Origin: Candidatus Muproteobacteria bacterium RBG_16_65_34
GTDB lineage: Bacteria > Pseudomonadota > Gammaproteobacteria > Acidiferrobacterales > Sulfurifustaceae
Reading direction: 5' to 3'
Assembly (NCBI GenBank): GCA_001785115.1
Contig: MFSU01000096.1
Span: forward strand, 1 to 44,541
DNA length: 44,541 nucleotides
The notes under the pieces were generated by a model. The model worked only from the letters and a program-made list of their open reading frames with translations, was not told the DNA's origin and searched no databases. Positions 23,486 through 33,341 of the stretch are shown piece by piece. The translations under genes and the position numbers were made by a program. Each line of letters starts with the position of its first letter. The stretch's first letter is position 1.

Positions 23486-24564
23486 CCGAGCTCGCGCTTT
23501 CCCTCTGGAGCTGGTTCCCGGGTTGGTCGCAGATCGCGCTGCTGAACCTCGGCAAGATCGTGCTGATTATCGCGCCGCTGCTGCTCGCGGTCGCGTACCT
23601 CACGTTCGCCGAGCGCAAGGTCATCGGTTACATCCAGGTGCGCATCGGTCCCAATCGCGTGGGACCGCGCGGGTGGCTGCAGCCGATCGCCGACGGCGTG
23701 AAGTTGCTCCTGAAGGAGGTCATCGTCCCGACGAACGCGAACAAGTTCCTGTTCGTGTCCGCGCCGGTGCTCACCTTCGTCCCGGCGATCGTGGCCTGGG
23801 CGGTGATCCCGTTCACCGACACGATCTGGCTCACGGACATCGACGCCGGGTTGCTCTTCATCCTCGCGCTCACCTCGATGGGCGTGTACGGCGTGATCGT
23901 CGCCGGCTGGGCCTCGAACTCGAAGTACGCCTTCCTGGGCGCGATGCGCTCGGCGGCGCAGATCGTGGCCTACGAGATCGCCATGGGCTTCGCGCTCGTG
24001 GGCGTGCTCATGGCCGCGGGCAGCCTGAATCTGCGCGAGATCGTGCACGCGCAGGCCGGCGGCCTGCACCACTGGTATTTCCTCTGGCTGTTTCCGCTGT
24101 TTCTGGTGTACTTCATCTCCGGGATCGCCGAGACGAACCGCGCGCCGTTCGACGTCGCCGAGGGCGAATCCGAGATCGTCGCCGGATTCCACGTGGAGTA
24201 TTCCGGCATGGCGTTCGCGATCTTCTTCCTGGCCGAGTACGCCAACATGATCCTGATCTCGGCCCTGACCGCGGTCATGTTCCTCGGCGGGTGGCTGTCG
24301 CCGCTCGATGGGTTGTTGTCTCCGGGCGTGCTGGCGATCCCGGTGCTCGGGGGGCTGCTCGGCGGCGGGATCCACTGGTTGCTCGCGAAGATCACGTTCC
24401 TGCTGTTCTGTTTCGTGTGGTTCCGCGCCACCTTCCCGCGCTACCGCTATGACCAGATCATGCGGCTCGGCTGGAAGGTGTTCATCCCCGTGACCCTGGT
24501 GTGGATCGCGGTGATCGGCGCGGCCAAGTTCCTGACGCCGTGGGGCTTCCCGCCGCTACACTGA
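23482..24564 (+). CDS. nuoH: NADH-quinone oxidoreductase subunit H
   Basis: A 360-residue membrane subunit with about eight helices that forms the quinone tunnel and links the peripheral and membrane arms. Conserved [20 protein letters not shown] near residue 36 and the loop [15 protein letters not shown] are present, supplying the acidic residues of the E-channel. Overlaps nuoG by 4 bp. Confidence 0.98.
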   Translation: MTELALSLWSWFPGWSQIALLNLGKIVLIIAPLLLAVAYLTFAERKVIGYIQVRIGPNRVGPRGWLQPIADGVKLLLKEVIVPTNANKFLFVSAPVLTFVPAIVAWAVIPFTDTIWLTDIDAGLLFILALTSMGVYGVIVAGWASNSKYAFLGAMRSAAQIVAYEIAMGFALVGVLMAAGSLNLREIVHAQAGGLHHWYFLWLFPLFLVYFISGIAETNRAPFDVAEGESEIVAGFHVEYSGMAFAIFFLAEYANMILISALTAVMFLGGWLSPLDGLLSPGVLAIPVLGGLLGGGIHWLLAKITFLLFCFVWFRATFPRYRYDQIMRLGWKVFIPVTLVWIAVIGAAKFLTPWGFPPLH

Positions 24565-24583
24565 CGGAGATTTGGCGCCGACC

Positions 24584-25072
24584 ATGAACGCGATCAAACG
24601 CTACTTCAACACCTTCCTGCTGATCGAGCTCCTGAGGGGCCTGATGCTGACCGGCCGGCACCTGTTCGCGCGCAAGATCACGGTCCAGTACCCGGACGAG
24701 CGCACCCCCATGAGCCCGCGCTTTCGCGGGCTGCATGCGCTGCGCCGCTACCCGAACGGCGAGGAGCGCTGCATCGCCTGCAAGCTTTGCGAGGCGGTGT
24801 GTCCGGCGCTCGCCATCACGATCGAGTCGCAGCCGCGCGCCGACGGCACGCGCCGCACCACGCGCTACGACCTCGACCTCGCCAAGTGCATCTACTGCGG
24901 GTTCTGCGAGGAGGCCTGCCCGGTGGACTCCATCGTCCTCACCCAGACGATCGATTATCATGGCGAGCGCCGCGGCGACCTGCTCTACGCGAAAGATCGG
25001 CTGCTCGCCTTGGGCGACAAGTACGAAAATGAGATCGCGGCCGCGAAGGCGGCCGACGCGAAATATAGATAA
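24584..25072 (+). CDS. nuoI: NADH-quinone oxidoreductase subunit I
   Basis: A 162-residue ferredoxin-like subunit holding clusters N6a and N6b. Two 4Fe-4S motifs are intact: [12 protein letters not shown] and [15 protein letters not shown] 24584 is chosen over TTG 24572, as the product [11 protein letters not shown] matches the 162-residue family form. Stop lies 6 nt before a repeat element. Confidence 0.97.
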   Translation: MNAIKRYFNTFLLIELLRGLMLTGRHLFARKITVQYPDERTPMSPRFRGLHALRRYPNGEERCIACKLCEAVCPALAITIESQPRADGTRRTTRYDLDLAKCIYCGFCEEACPVDSIVLTQTIDYHGERRGDLLYAKDRLLALGDKYENEIAAAKAADAKYR

Positions 25073-25078
25073 GAATGT

Positions 25079-25173
25079 GGAACCGCTGATAAACGCAGAT
25101 GGACGCAGATCGAAACGGCAAAACAAAGAATTTATTTTCTTATCTGCGTTTATCTGCGTTCATCTGCGGTTCC
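25079..25173. repeat. Short-period inverted repeat (ATCTGCGTT family), nuoI-nuoJ
   Basis: Arms 25079-25110 and 25142-25173 (32 nt, four mismatches) carry three tandem copies of a 10-bp ACGCAGATAA-type word each. Gap to the nuoI stop is 6 nt and to the nuoJ start is 10 nt. No Shine-Dalgarno sequence precedes nuoJ. Confidence 0.92.
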
Positions 25174-25183
25174 AAAGATAATT

Positions 25184-25789
25184 ATGGAATTTAAACAGTT
25201 CGTCTTTTACTTCTTTGCCACGGTGCTGGTGTTCGCCGCGGCCATGGTCATCACCGTGCGCAACCCGGTGAAGGCGGCGCTGTTTCTGGTGCTTGCCTTC
25301 TTCAGCGCCGCGGGGGTGTGGCTGCTGCTGCAGGCGGAGTTCCTGGCGATCACGCTGGTGCTGGTGTACGTCGGCGCGGTGATGGTGCTGTTTCTGTTCG
25401 TGGTCATGATGCTCGATATCAACCTGGTGCGTCTGCGCGAGGGCTTCGGCGAGTATCTGCCGATCGGGGGCCTGGTGGCGGTGCTGCTCGTACTCGAGAT
25501 GGCGATCGTCCTGGCCTCCGGCCAGTTCGGCCCCGAGCGCATGCCGGAGCCGGCGGCATTACCCGCGGACTACAGCAACACCCGCGCCCTCGGCCGGCAG
25601 ATCTACACGGTGTACGCCTATCCGTTCGAGATCGCCGCGCTGATCCTGCTGGTGGCGATCGTCGCGGCGATCACGCTCACGCTGCGCCGGCGCAAGGACA
25701 CCAAGTACCAGGACCCGGGCAAGCAGATCCGGGTGAACCGTAACGAGCGCGTGCGCCTGGTCAAGATGCGCGCCGAAAAGAAAACTTAA
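25184..25789 (+). CDS. nuoJ: NADH-quinone oxidoreductase subunit J
   Basis: A 201-residue membrane subunit with five predicted helices (roughly 5-25, 29-48, 54-75, 93-113, 145-166) including the pi-bulge segment VYVGAVMVLFLFVVMMLD. The C-terminal 30 residues are a basic cytoplasmic tail. It is flanked on both sides by related ATCTGCGTT elements. Confidence 0.96.
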   Translation: MEFKQFVFYFFATVLVFAAAMVITVRNPVKAALFLVLAFFSAAGVWLLLQAEFLAITLVLVYVGAVMVLFLFVVMMLDINLVRLREGFGEYLPIGGLVAVLLVLEMAIVLASGQFGPERMPEPAALPADYSNTRALGRQIYTVYAYPFEIAALILLVAIVAAITLTLRRRKDTKYQDPGKQIRVNRNERVRLVKMRAEKKT

Positions 25790-25793
25790 TATT

Positions 25794-25895
25794 TTGGAAA
25801 CCGCAGATAAACGCAGATGAACGCGGATAAAAATATGTTTGGAACCAACGTGTGTTTCTTGATCTGCGTTCATCTGCGTTCATCTGCGGTTCCAA
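25794..25895. repeat. Short-period inverted repeat (ATCTGCGTT family), nuoJ-nuoK
   Basis: Arms 25794-25828 and 25862-25895 pair over about 34 bp with two mismatches and one bulge. The words are the same as in the nuoI-nuoJ element, but the loop differs. It starts 4 nt after the nuoJ stop and ends 13 nt before nuoK, whose start is preceded only by an A/T-rich stretch. Confidence 0.92.
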
Positions 25896-25908
25896 ATTAA
25901 ATTAGAAA

Positions 25909-26214
25909 ATGATACCGCTCAGCCATTACCTGATCCTCGGCGCGATCCTGTTTTCGATCGCGGTCGTGGGCATCTTCCTTAATCGCAAGAATCTGGTGAT
26001 TCTGCTGATGGCGATCGAGCTCATGCTGCTGGCGGTGAACCTCAATTTTGTCGCCTTTTCGCATTATCTCGGCGACATCTCCGGTCAGGTGTTCGTGTTC
26101 TTCATCCTCACGGTCGCCGCCGCCGAGTCGGCCATCGGCCTGGCGATCCTGGTGGCGGTGTTCCGCAATCGCCGCTCGATCAACGTCGAAGACCTGGACA
26201 CCTTGAAGGGCTAG
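25909..26214 (+). CDS. nuoK: NADH-quinone oxidoreductase subunit K
   Basis: A 101-residue membrane subunit with three helices (about 3-22, 27-48, 60-84). The conserved membrane glutamates of the proton path are visible in [16 protein letters not shown] and [12 protein letters not shown]. Followed 3 nt later by nuoL. Confidence 0.97.
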   Translation: MIPLSHYLILGAILFSIAVVGIFLNRKNLVILLMAIELMLLAVNLNFVAFSHYLGDISGQVFVFFILTVAAAESAIGLAILVAVFRNRRSINVEDLDTLKG

Positions 26215-26217
26215 CGT

Positions 26218-28182
26218 ATGTTCGGCGTGACGATGCAGACCATCTATCTCCTGATCCCGCTCAGCTGCCTGCTGGGAGCGGCGCTCGCGGGCCTGCTCGG
26301 GTGGAAGATCGGGCGGCGCGGCGCCCACACCGCCGCGGTTCTGGGCGTGACGCTCTCGTTCGGGCTGTCGGCGTTCGTCGTGCTGCCGGACGTGCTCGCG
26401 GGCCACCACTTCAACGGCACGGTGTACACCTGGGCCGTGAGCGGCGGCATCCCGCTCGAGATCGGTTTCCTCATCGACCCGCTCACCGCGCTGATGATGA
26501 CGGTGGTCACCTTCGTTTCGCTCATGGTGCACATCTACACCATCGGTTACATGCACGACGACCCGGGTTACCAGCGCTTCTTCAGCTATATCGCGCTCTT
26601 CACCTTCTCGATGCTGATGCTCGTGATGGCGAACAACTTCCTCCAGCTCTTCTTCGGCTGGGAGGCGGTGGGCCTGGTGTCCTATCTTCTGATCGGCTTC
26701 TGGTTCACGCGCGAGTCGGCGATCTACGCGAACCTGAAGGCCTTCCTCGTGAACCGCGTGGGCGACTTCGGTTTTCTGCTCGGGATCGCGGCGATCTATC
26801 ACTACTTCGGCTCACTCGACTACGCGGCGGTGTTCGCCATTGCCCCGCAGCTCCTCGGCCAGACCCTGCAGGTTCTCCCCGGCGCGGACTGGAGCGTTTT
26901 GACGCTCATCTGCATCCTGCTTTTTGTCGGCGCCATGGGCAAGAGCGCGCAGGTACCGCTGCACGTGTGGCTGCCGGACTCGATGGAGGGCCCGACGCCG
27001 ATCTCGGCCCTGATTCACGCCGCGACCATGGTGACCGCGGGCGTCTTTATGGTCGCGCGCATGTCGCCGCTCTACGAGCTGTCCGAGACCGCGCTGTCGG
27101 TGGTGCTCGTGATCGGCGCCATCACCGCCTTCTTCACCGGGCTGCTCGGCATCGTGCAGAACGACATCAAGCGCGTGGTGGCGTATTCGACGCTGTCCCA
27201 GCTCGGCTACATGATGGTGGCGCTCGGGGCCTCGGCCTACGCGGTCGGCATCTTCCATCTCATGACCCACGCCTTCTTCAAGGCACTGCTGTTCCTCGCC
27301 GCGGGCTCCGTCATCATCGCGCTGCACCACGAGCAGGACATGCGCAAGATGGGGGGCTTGAAGAAATACATGCCGATCACGTTCCTGACCGCCTGGGTCG
27401 GGGCGCTCGCGCTCATCGGTTTCCCCGGCTTCGCCGGGTTTTTCTCCAAGGACATGATCATCGAGGCGGTGCATCACTCGCGGATTCCGGGCAGCACGTT
27501 CGCGTATCTCGCGGTGTTGCTGGGCGTCTTCGTGACGGCGTTCTACACCTTCCGCATGATCTTCCTCACCTTCCACGGCAAACCGCGCATGGACGAGCAC
27601 ACCCTGGAGCACGTGCGCGAATCGCCGGCTGTGGTGACCGTCCCGCTCGTGCTGCTCGCGATCCCCTCGCTCATCGTCGGCTGGTTCACCATCGAGCCGC
27701 TGCTCTTCGGGCGCTTTTTCGCAGACTCCATCAAGGTGCTCCCGGCGCACGCCGCCATGGCGCACCTGGGCGCCGGGTACCACGGGCTCGGACCGCTCAT
27801 CGCCCACGGGCTGCAGTCGGCGCCGTTCCTGCTCGCGATGAGCGGGCTCGGGCTGGCGTACCTCATGTACGTGCGCTATCCGGAGCTTCCCGACCAGGTG
27901 CGCGCGCGATTCAGGCTCGTCTACACCGTGCTGATCAACAAGTACGGGTTCGATGAGTTCAACGACAAGGTGTTCGCCGCCGGCGCGCGCGCCGCCGGGG
28001 ACGCGCTGTGGAAAGTGGGCGATGAGAAGCTTATCGACGGGATCGCGGTGAACGGCACCGCGCGCGCGATCGGCTGGGTGTCGGCCGTGATGCGCCACAT
28101 CCAGTCGGGTTACGTGTACCACTACGCCTTCGCCATGATCCTCGGGCTGTTTCTCCTGCTCACCTTTTTCCTGCATCGATAG
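26218..28182 (+). CDS. nuoL: NADH-quinone oxidoreductase subunit L
   Basis: A 654-residue antiporter-like proton-pumping subunit at the distal end of the membrane arm, with 14 core helices, a lateral helix and C-terminal helices. Motifs include FFGWEAVGLVSYLLIGFW, GKSAQVPLHVWLPDSMEGPTP (split by helix break), LIHAATMVTAGVFM and the Lys of DIKRVVAYSTLSQLGYM. Somewhat longer than E. coli NuoL (613). The start may be ATG 26218 or ATG 26233. Confidence 0.97.
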   Translation: MFGVTMQTIYLLIPLSCLLGAALAGLLGWKIGRRGAHTAAVLGVTLSFGLSAFVVLPDVLAGHHFNGTVYTWAVSGGIPLEIGFLIDPLTALMMTVVTFVSLMVHIYTIGYMHDDPGYQRFFSYIALFTFSMLMLVMANNFLQLFFGWEAVGLVSYLLIGFWFTRESAIYANLKAFLVNRVGDFGFLLGIAAIYHYFGSLDYAAVFAIAPQLLGQTLQVLPGADWSVLTLICILLFVGAMGKSAQVPLHVWLPDSMEGPTPISALIHAATMVTAGVFMVARMSPLYELSETALSVVLVIGAITAFFTGLLGIVQNDIKRVVAYSTLSQLGYMMVALGASAYAVGIFHLMTHAFFKALLFLAAGSVIIALHHEQDMRKMGGLKKYMPITFLTAWVGALALIGFPGFAGFFSKDMIIEAVHHSRIPGSTFAYLAVLLGVFVTAFYTFRMIFLTFHGKPRMDEHTLEHVRESPAVVTVPLVLLAIPSLIVGWFTIEPLLFGRFFADSIKVLPAHAAMAHLGAGYHGLGPLIAHGLQSAPFLLAMSGLGLAYLMYVRYPELPDQVRARFRLVYTVLINKYGFDEFNDKVFAAGARAAGDALWKVGDEKLIDGIAVNGTARAIGWVSAVMRHIQSGYVYHYAFAMILGLFLLLTFFLHR

Positions 28183-28188
28183 GCCGCC

Positions 28189-29664
28189 ATGTTCACCGAG
28201 CACGTCTTGAGCCTCGCCATCTGGCTGCCGATCGTCGGCGGGATCGCCGTGGCCGCGACCGGCGACCGGCGCGCACCGCTCGCGCGCGACCTGAGTCTCG
28301 TCGTGGCGATCATGACCTTCCTCGTCACGTTGCCGCTCTACACCGGCTTCAATCCCGGCACGCACGCGATGCAGTTCGGGGAGGACTACGCCTGGATCGA
28401 GGCCTTCCGCATCCGCTATCGCCTGGGGATCGACGGCATATCGCTGCTGCTGATTCTCCTCACCAGTTTCAGCACGGTGCTCGTGATCGTCTCCGCCTGG
28501 CGCGTGATCCAGGTGAAGGTGTCGCAGTACCTGGCGGCCTTCCTCATCATGGAGGGCCTGATGATCGGCGTGTTCTGCGCCCTCGACGGCATCCTGTTCT
28601 ACGTCTTCTGGGAGGCGATGCTGGTGCCGATGTTCATCATCATCGGCCTGTGGGGCGGCGCCAACCGGGTGTACGCCGCCGTCAAGTTTTTTCTCTACAC
28701 CTTCCTCGGCTCGGTGCTGATGCTGGTGGCGCTGATTTATCTTTATTACCAGTCCGGGAGCTTCGACATCCTTGCCTGGCACGAACTTAAGCTCGGGCGC
28801 ATCCCGCAGATACTGATTTTCCTTGCGCTCTTCACCGCCTTCGCCGTGAAGGTCCCGATGTGGCCGGTGCATACCTGGCTCCCCGACGCACACGTGGAGG
28901 CCCCGACCGGGGGCTCGGTGATCCTGGCGGCCATCATGCTCAAGATGGGGGCCTACGGCTTCCTGCGCTTCTCGCTGCCCATAACCCCGGACGCCTCGCA
29001 CGAGCTCGCCGGGTTCATGATCCTGCTCTCGCTCATCGCCATCGTGTACATCGGCTTTGTGGCGCTGGTGCAGGAGGACTTGAAGAAGCTCATCGCCTAC
29101 TCCTCCATCGCCCACATGGGTTTCGTGACGCTCGGGTTTTTCATCTTTAACGCCCAGGGCATCGAGGGCGGCATCATCCAGATGATCTCGCACGGCTTTG
29201 TCTCCGGGGCGCTGTTTCTCTGCGTCGGTGTGCTCTACGATCGCATGCACACGCGCCAGATCAGGGACTACGGCGGCGTGGCGAACCGCATGCCGATCTT
29301 CGCCTCGTTCATGATGCTGTTCGCGCTCGCCAACACCGGGCTGCCCGGTACCTCGGGCTTCGTCGGCGAGTTTCTGGTGATTCTGGGCGCGTTCCAGGTA
29401 AACGTGTGGTACGCGTTCCTTGCCGGTACCACGCTGGTCTTCGGCGCGGCCTATACGCTCTGGATGTACAAGCGCGTGATCTTCGGGGCGGTGGCGAACG
29501 ATCAGGTGGCGGGGCTTCAAGACATCGACGCGCGCGAGGCGCTGTACCTCGCCGCGCTTGCGGTTGCGGTGCTGGCGATGGGCGTCTGGCCGGACCCGTT
29601 CCTGAACCTCACCCACGCCTCGGTCGAGCACCTGCTGCAACAGGTGTCGGTGTCGAAGCTCTAA
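28189..29664 (+). CDS. nuoM: NADH-quinone oxidoreductase subunit M
   Basis: A 491-residue antiporter-like subunit with about 14 helices. Typical sequences are FYVFWEAMLVPMFIIIGLWG (helix 5 glutamate), KVPMWPVHTWLPDAHVEAPT and DLKKLIAYSSIAHMGF. Starts 6 nt after nuoL; ends 8 nt before a repeat element. Confidence 0.98.
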   Translation: MFTEHVLSLAIWLPIVGGIAVAATGDRRAPLARDLSLVVAIMTFLVTLPLYTGFNPGTHAMQFGEDYAWIEAFRIRYRLGIDGISLLLILLTSFSTVLVIVSAWRVIQVKVSQYLAAFLIMEGLMIGVFCALDGILFYVFWEAMLVPMFIIIGLWGGANRVYAAVKFFLYTFLGSVLMLVALIYLYYQSGSFDILAWHELKLGRIPQILIFLALFTAFAVKVPMWPVHTWLPDAHVEAPTGGSVILAAIMLKMGAYGFLRFSLPITPDASHELAGFMILLSLIAIVYIGFVALVQEDLKKLIAYSSIAHMGFVTLGFFIFNAQGIEGGIIQMISHGFVSGALFLCVGVLYDRMHTRQIRDYGGVANRMPIFASFMMLFALANTGLPGTSGFVGEFLVILGAFQVNVWYAFLAGTTLVFGAAYTLWMYKRVIFGAVANDQVAGLQDIDAREALYLAALAVAVLAMGVWPDPFLNLTHASVEHLLQQVSVSKL

Positions 29665-29672
29665 GATTATTT

Positions 29673-29773
29673 GCCGCAGAGACGCAGAGGGCGCAGAGGA
29701 AAGCAAAGCGATGATACAAAAACTGTTTCCAGATCCGGCGAGAATTTCTCTGCGTTCTCTGCGCCTCTGCGGC
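29673..29773. repeat. Short-period inverted repeat (CTCTGCG family), nuoM-nuoN
   Basis: Arms 29673-29702 and 29745-29773 pair over about 29 bp (GCAGAGACGCAGAG words and complement) around a 42-nt loop. Gap after the nuoM stop is 8 nt; gap before the nuoN start is 12 nt. Confidence 0.92.
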
Positions 29774-29785
29774 GAGAACTAATAT

Positions 29786-31228
29786 ATGACTTTCATCACC
29801 GCAAACGTCCTGCCCGCGGCCCCGGAGATCTTCGTGTTCTCCATGGCCTGCATGATCCTGATCGTGGACCTGTTCCTCACCGAGCCGCGGCGGGTGGTGT
29901 CGTATCTGCTCACGCAGCTTACGCTCGCCGGCGCCGCGGTGCTCACGGTGCAGGGGCTGGCGGCGCCGGGCTACGCGTTCAACGGCATGTTCGTGGCCGA
30001 TGTGCTCGCGGGGGTGCTCAAGCTCGCGATCTATCTCGTCACGTTCTTTGTGTTCGCCTACTCGCGGGACTATCTCCGGGACCGTGGCATGTTCCGCGGG
30101 GAGTACTTCGTGCTCGGGCTCTTCGGCGTGGTGGGTATGATGGCGATGGTGTCGGCGAGCCATTTCCTCACGCTCTATCTCGGGCTCGAGCTGCTGTCGC
30201 TTTCGCTCTACGCGATGGTGGCGTTCCAGCGCGACTCCGACCAGGCGACCGAGGCGGCGATGAAGTATTTTGTGCTCGGCGCGATCGCTTCGGGGATGCT
30301 GCTCTACGGCATGTCCATGCTCTACGGTGTGACCCGCAGCCTCGATATCGCCACCGTGCGCCAGGCGGTCTCCGCGCTGCCGCCGGACCACACATTGCTG
30401 GTCTTCGGTCTTGTGTTCGTCGTCGTCGGGATCGCCTTCAAGCTCGGTGCGGTGCCGTTCCACATGTGGGTGCCGGACGTCTACCACGGCGCGCCGACTG
30501 CGGTGACGCTCTATCTGGGCACCGCCCCGAAGCTTGCCGCGTTTGCGCTCGTCATGCGGCTTCTCATCGGGGGTGTGGAGCATCTGTCGGCCTCGTGGCA
30601 GGACATGCTGGTGATCCTCGCGGTGCTCTCCATGGGCATCGGCAACATCGTTGCGATCGCCCAGGACAACTTGAAGCGCATGCTCGCGTACTCCTCGATC
30701 TCGCACACGGGATTTTTCCTGCTCGGTATCCTGAGCGCCTCGCCCAACGGCTACAGCTCGGCGCTGTTTTACGTGCTGGTCTACGCGGTGATGAGCCTCG
30801 GTTCCTTCGGCATGATCGTGCTGCTGTCGCGCGCGGGCTTCGAGGCCGAGCGGCTTGCGGACTTCAAGGGTCTGAATCAGCGGAGCCCGTGGTACGCGTT
30901 CCTCATGATGCTGCTGATGTTCTCCATGGCGGGTGTGCCGCCCACGGTCGGGTTCTACGCCAAGCTCCTGGTGATCCAGAGCGTGGTGAATGCCGGGCTC
31001 GTCTGGCTCGCGGTCGCGGCGGTGCTCCTCGCCGTGATCGGGGCCTATTACTACCTGCGGGTGGTGAAGCTCATGTACTTCGACGATGCCGAGGATCGCT
31101 CCCCGATCGCGGCGCGCGGGGACGTCAAGGTGCTGCTCGGCGCGAACGCCTTGTCGCTGCTCGTCAGCATGCCATGGATCGGCGCACTGATCGACCTCTG
31201 CCGCCAGGCGATCCAGGGTATTCGGTGA
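29786..31228 (+). CDS. nuoN: NADH-quinone oxidoreductase subunit N
   Basis: A 480-residue antiporter-like subunit completing the 14-gene operon. Motifs include [40 protein letters not shown] and [21 protein letters not shown]. No clear intrinsic terminator follows; a 6-bp hairpin without T-run lies at 31272-31287 between it and the convergent small gene. Confidence 0.97.
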   Translation: MTFITANVLPAAPEIFVFSMACMILIVDLFLTEPRRVVSYLLTQLTLAGAAVLTVQGLAAPGYAFNGMFVADVLAGVLKLAIYLVTFFVFAYSRDYLRDRGMFRGEYFVLGLFGVVGMMAMVSASHFLTLYLGLELLSLSLYAMVAFQRDSDQATEAAMKYFVLGAIASGMLLYGMSMLYGVTRSLDIATVRQAVSALPPDHTLLVFGLVFVVVGIAFKLGAVPFHMWVPDVYHGAPTAVTLYLGTAPKLAAFALVMRLLIGGVEHLSASWQDMLVILAVLSMGIGNIVAIAQDNLKRMLAYSSISHTGFFLLGILSASPNGYSSALFYVLVYAVMSLGSFGMIVLLSRAGFEAERLADFKGLNQRSPWYAFLMMLLMFSMAGVPPTVGFYAKLLVIQSVVNAGLVWLAVAAVLLAVIGAYYYLRVVKLMYFDDAEDRSPIAARGDVKVLLGANALSLLVSMPWIGALIDLCRQAIQGIR

Positions 31229-31290
31229 GTTACGGGCGCCGCCGCGCCCCGCGGAGTACCGCCCGATGCGCCCGCGATTCTTCGCGGTCC

Positions 31291-31527
31291 CTAGAACGTG
31301 GGGTAAACCTTAAGGTCCTGTAAGCTCGTGCCGTCGGTGCTCGGCGCGGAAGCGGCCGCGACCTGGTCGGCCTCGGTCCCTGGCGAGGGTTCGCGGGTAG
31401 CGTCCGTGACCTGGGGTGCAAGCGGGGCGGCGGCCTGGGTGTCGGTGCTGTCTTGGGCGGCGGCAACAACGGAAAGCCCGAGCAGGGCGGCGGCGCATGC
31501 CTGCGCCAGGCGATTTCTGTTTTGCAT
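31291..31527 (-). CDS. Small secreted Ala/Pro-rich protein (unknown)
   Basis: A 78-residue protein on the minus strand, convergent with nuoN. Residues 1-24 look like a Sec signal peptide (basic start, hydrophobic ALLGLSVVAAAQ). The remainder is low-complexity, rich in Ala, Pro, Thr, Asp, with a conserved-looking end SLQDLKVYPTF. Support for a real gene: GGAGAG lies 5 nt upstream of the ATG, and a perfect TATAAT (minus strand, 31592-31587) lies about 60 nt upstream. I do not recognise a family. Confidence 0.6.
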   Translation of the reverse strand: MQNRNRLAQACAAALLGLSVVAAAQDSTDTQAAAPLAPQVTDATREPSPGTEADQVAAASAPSTDGTSLQDLKVYPTF

Positions 31528-31586
31528 GGTCTCTCCAATCCTTCGATGCGGGCGCGGACGGGCCGTGGTTGCGGCCGCTTCCGCAT

Positions 31587-31592
31587 ATTATA
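31587..31592 (-). promoter_or_regulatory. Candidate -10 box for the small secreted protein
   Basis: The minus strand reads TATAAT here, giving a leader of about 50 nt before the ATG at 31527. No good -35 at normal spacing is visible; TGTACA on the minus strand is 21 bp further upstream. Confidence 0.4.
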
Positions 31593-31804
31593 AGTTAGCA
31601 GCGGTTTCGTTTTTGTACAGCCGCGCGATGACGGAAGTCGGCGGTCATCGGACCGGCGGCCGATGGGGTTGATCGAAACGCGAAGAAGACAGCCGTCGAA
31701 AATTTCCGACGCGTATCGCCCGAACGCCGCACCTATAGAGGGGTCCGTCGAGGCGCTGATCGACCGCCGCAGGCCGGCGTGCCCGGGGCGGCCGCGGATG
31801 AACC

Positions 31805-31963
31805 TAAAAACGGCGATTGCATCCGCAGATTACGCAGATTTCCGCAGATTTTAAGTAAAAATGTTATTGACTCTCCTTCTCTCACCATACGGGTGCGCCA
31901 GGCAGTCATTCGAACCAAATGATTCATCTGCGTTAATCTGCGAAATCTGCGGACAACTGCTTT
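31805..31963. repeat. Short-period inverted repeat (ATCTGCG family) in the 31528-32026 gap
   Basis: Arms at 31822-31851 and 31924-31953 (TCCGCAGATT and CGCAGATT words and complement) enclose 72 nt. The left arm with 17 preceding bases is duplicated at 599-649. Apart from this element and the minus-strand promoter, I see nothing in 31528-32026. Confidence 0.8.
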
Positions 31964-32026
31964 TTCCAGGATGAAACCTCGGAGGCGGCGGCGCGCGGCT
32001 CAGAATCCGTGGACTAAACTGCCCCC

Positions 32027-33268
32027 ATGCCGATTCCCGTTGTCGTCCTGACCCTGGTATTCGTCCTCATCGCCGTGCGGGGGATCCGGCGGCTGCGGCT
32101 GCCGATCTGGCTGATCATGCTGCTGGGGGCGGCCGCGGTGCTCGCCACCGGAGAGATCGGCCCGGCGGCGGCGCTGCACGCCATCGATCCGGACGTGATG
32201 CTGTTCCTGTTCGGGGTGTTCGTCGTCGGGCAGGCGCTCGAGGAAAGCGGGTACCTGTTCCACCTTTCCTATAGGGCGTTCCGCCGCGCCCGGACGGCCG
32301 ACGGCCTGATCCTGATGATTCTCTTCGGAGCGGGGGCCGCCTCGGCGTTCCTCATGAACGATACCCTCGCCGTCATCGGCACGCCGCTCGTGCTGTTGCT
32401 GGCGAAACAGCACCGGATGTCGCCCAAGGTCCTGCTGCTCGCGCTCGCCTTCGGCGTGACGCTCGGCAGCGTCGTGAGCCCGATCGGCAACCCGCAGAAT
32501 CTTCTGGTGGCGATCCACGGCCGCATGGACAATCCGTTCGTCGAGTTTTTCCGGCATCTGGCGCTGCCGACCGCGATCAACCTGGTGGCGGCGTTCCTGG
32601 TCCTGAAGCTCGTCTATCGCGAGAGCTTTCACGGCGAGGCCCTGGTGCACGTGCGCCAGGAACTGCGCGACCGGCCGCTCGCCGGCCTCGCGCGCATGGC
32701 GCTGGTGTCGCTCGTGGCGCTCGCGCTGCTCAAGGTCGCGCTGGCGTTCCTCGCGCCGGCGCTCGATTTCCGGCTGACCTGGATTGCGCTCGCGGCCGCG
32801 GCGCCGATCCTGCTCTTCAGCCCCCAACGCTGGCGCATCCTGCGGCACATCGACTGGCGCACGCTCGCCTTCTTCGCGGCCATGTTCGTGTTGATGGAAA
32901 GCGTGTGGAGCTCCGGGTTTTTTCAGGCGCTGATGGCGCGCTGGCAACTCGATCTGGCTTCGGTGGGGGGCGTCTTCGCCACCGGCGTGCTGCTGAGCCA
33001 GTTGATCTCCAACGTGCCGCTGGTGGCGCTGATGCTCCCGATGCTGACCCACGCCGGGGCCGATACGCCGGTGCTGCTCGCGCTTGCGGCGGGCAGCACG
33101 CTCGCGGGCAATCTCCTGATCCTCGGGGCGGCGAGCAACGTCATCATCATCCAGAACGCCGAGAAGCGCGGCGGCCATACCCTCGGGTTTTTCGAGTTCG
33201 CCCGCATCGGCATCCCGCTGACCCTGGTGAACGTCCTGGTGTACTGGCTGTTTCTGGCGTTTCTATAA
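32027..33268 (+). CDS. SLC13/ArsB-superfamily anion permease
   Basis: A 413-residue inner-membrane protein with about 11 helices. It shows the two-fold repeat of the ion-transporter superfamily: first half MNDTLAVIGTPLVLLLA with VVSPIGNPQNLL, second half LISNVPLVALMLPML with AGNLLILGAASNVII. The substrate is unknown; dicarboxylate, sodium/proton or arsenite transport are all possible within the superfamily. TAAACT ends 7 nt before the ATG with no Shine-Dalgarno sequence, so the message might be leaderless. Confidence 0.8.
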   Translation: MPIPVVVLTLVFVLIAVRGIRRLRLPIWLIMLLGAAAVLATGEIGPAAALHAIDPDVMLFLFGVFVVGQALEESGYLFHLSYRAFRRARTADGLILMILFGAGAASAFLMNDTLAVIGTPLVLLLAKQHRMSPKVLLLALAFGVTLGSVVSPIGNPQNLLVAIHGRMDNPFVEFFRHLALPTAINLVAAFLVLKLVYRESFHGEALVHVRQELRDRPLAGLARMALVSLVALALLKVALAFLAPALDFRLTWIALAAAAPILLFSPQRWRILRHIDWRTLAFFAAMFVLMESVWSSGFFQALMARWQLDLASVGGVFATGVLLSQLISNVPLVALMLPMLTHAGADTPVLLALAAGSTLAGNLLILGAASNVIIIQNAEKRGGHTLGFFEFARIGIPLTLVNVLVYWLFLAFL

Positions 33269-33341
33269 GGACGCCGCGCGTTGCCCCGTCCCGGCCGCGG
33301 CGGCTACAATCGCGCCACTTGCGTGAGGGGGAGAACCAGAT

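Noticed and set aside
26812-29706. Open frame of 964 codons on the minus strand opposite nuoL and nuoM
   Set aside because: Antisense shadow of conserved membrane proteins; composition (His, Glu, Arg, Asp) is that of a reverse-frame artefact.
31272-31287. Bidirectional terminator between nuoN and the small minus-strand gene
   Set aside because: The 6-bp stem CCGCGA/TCGCGG has no T-run on either strand, so support is too weak.
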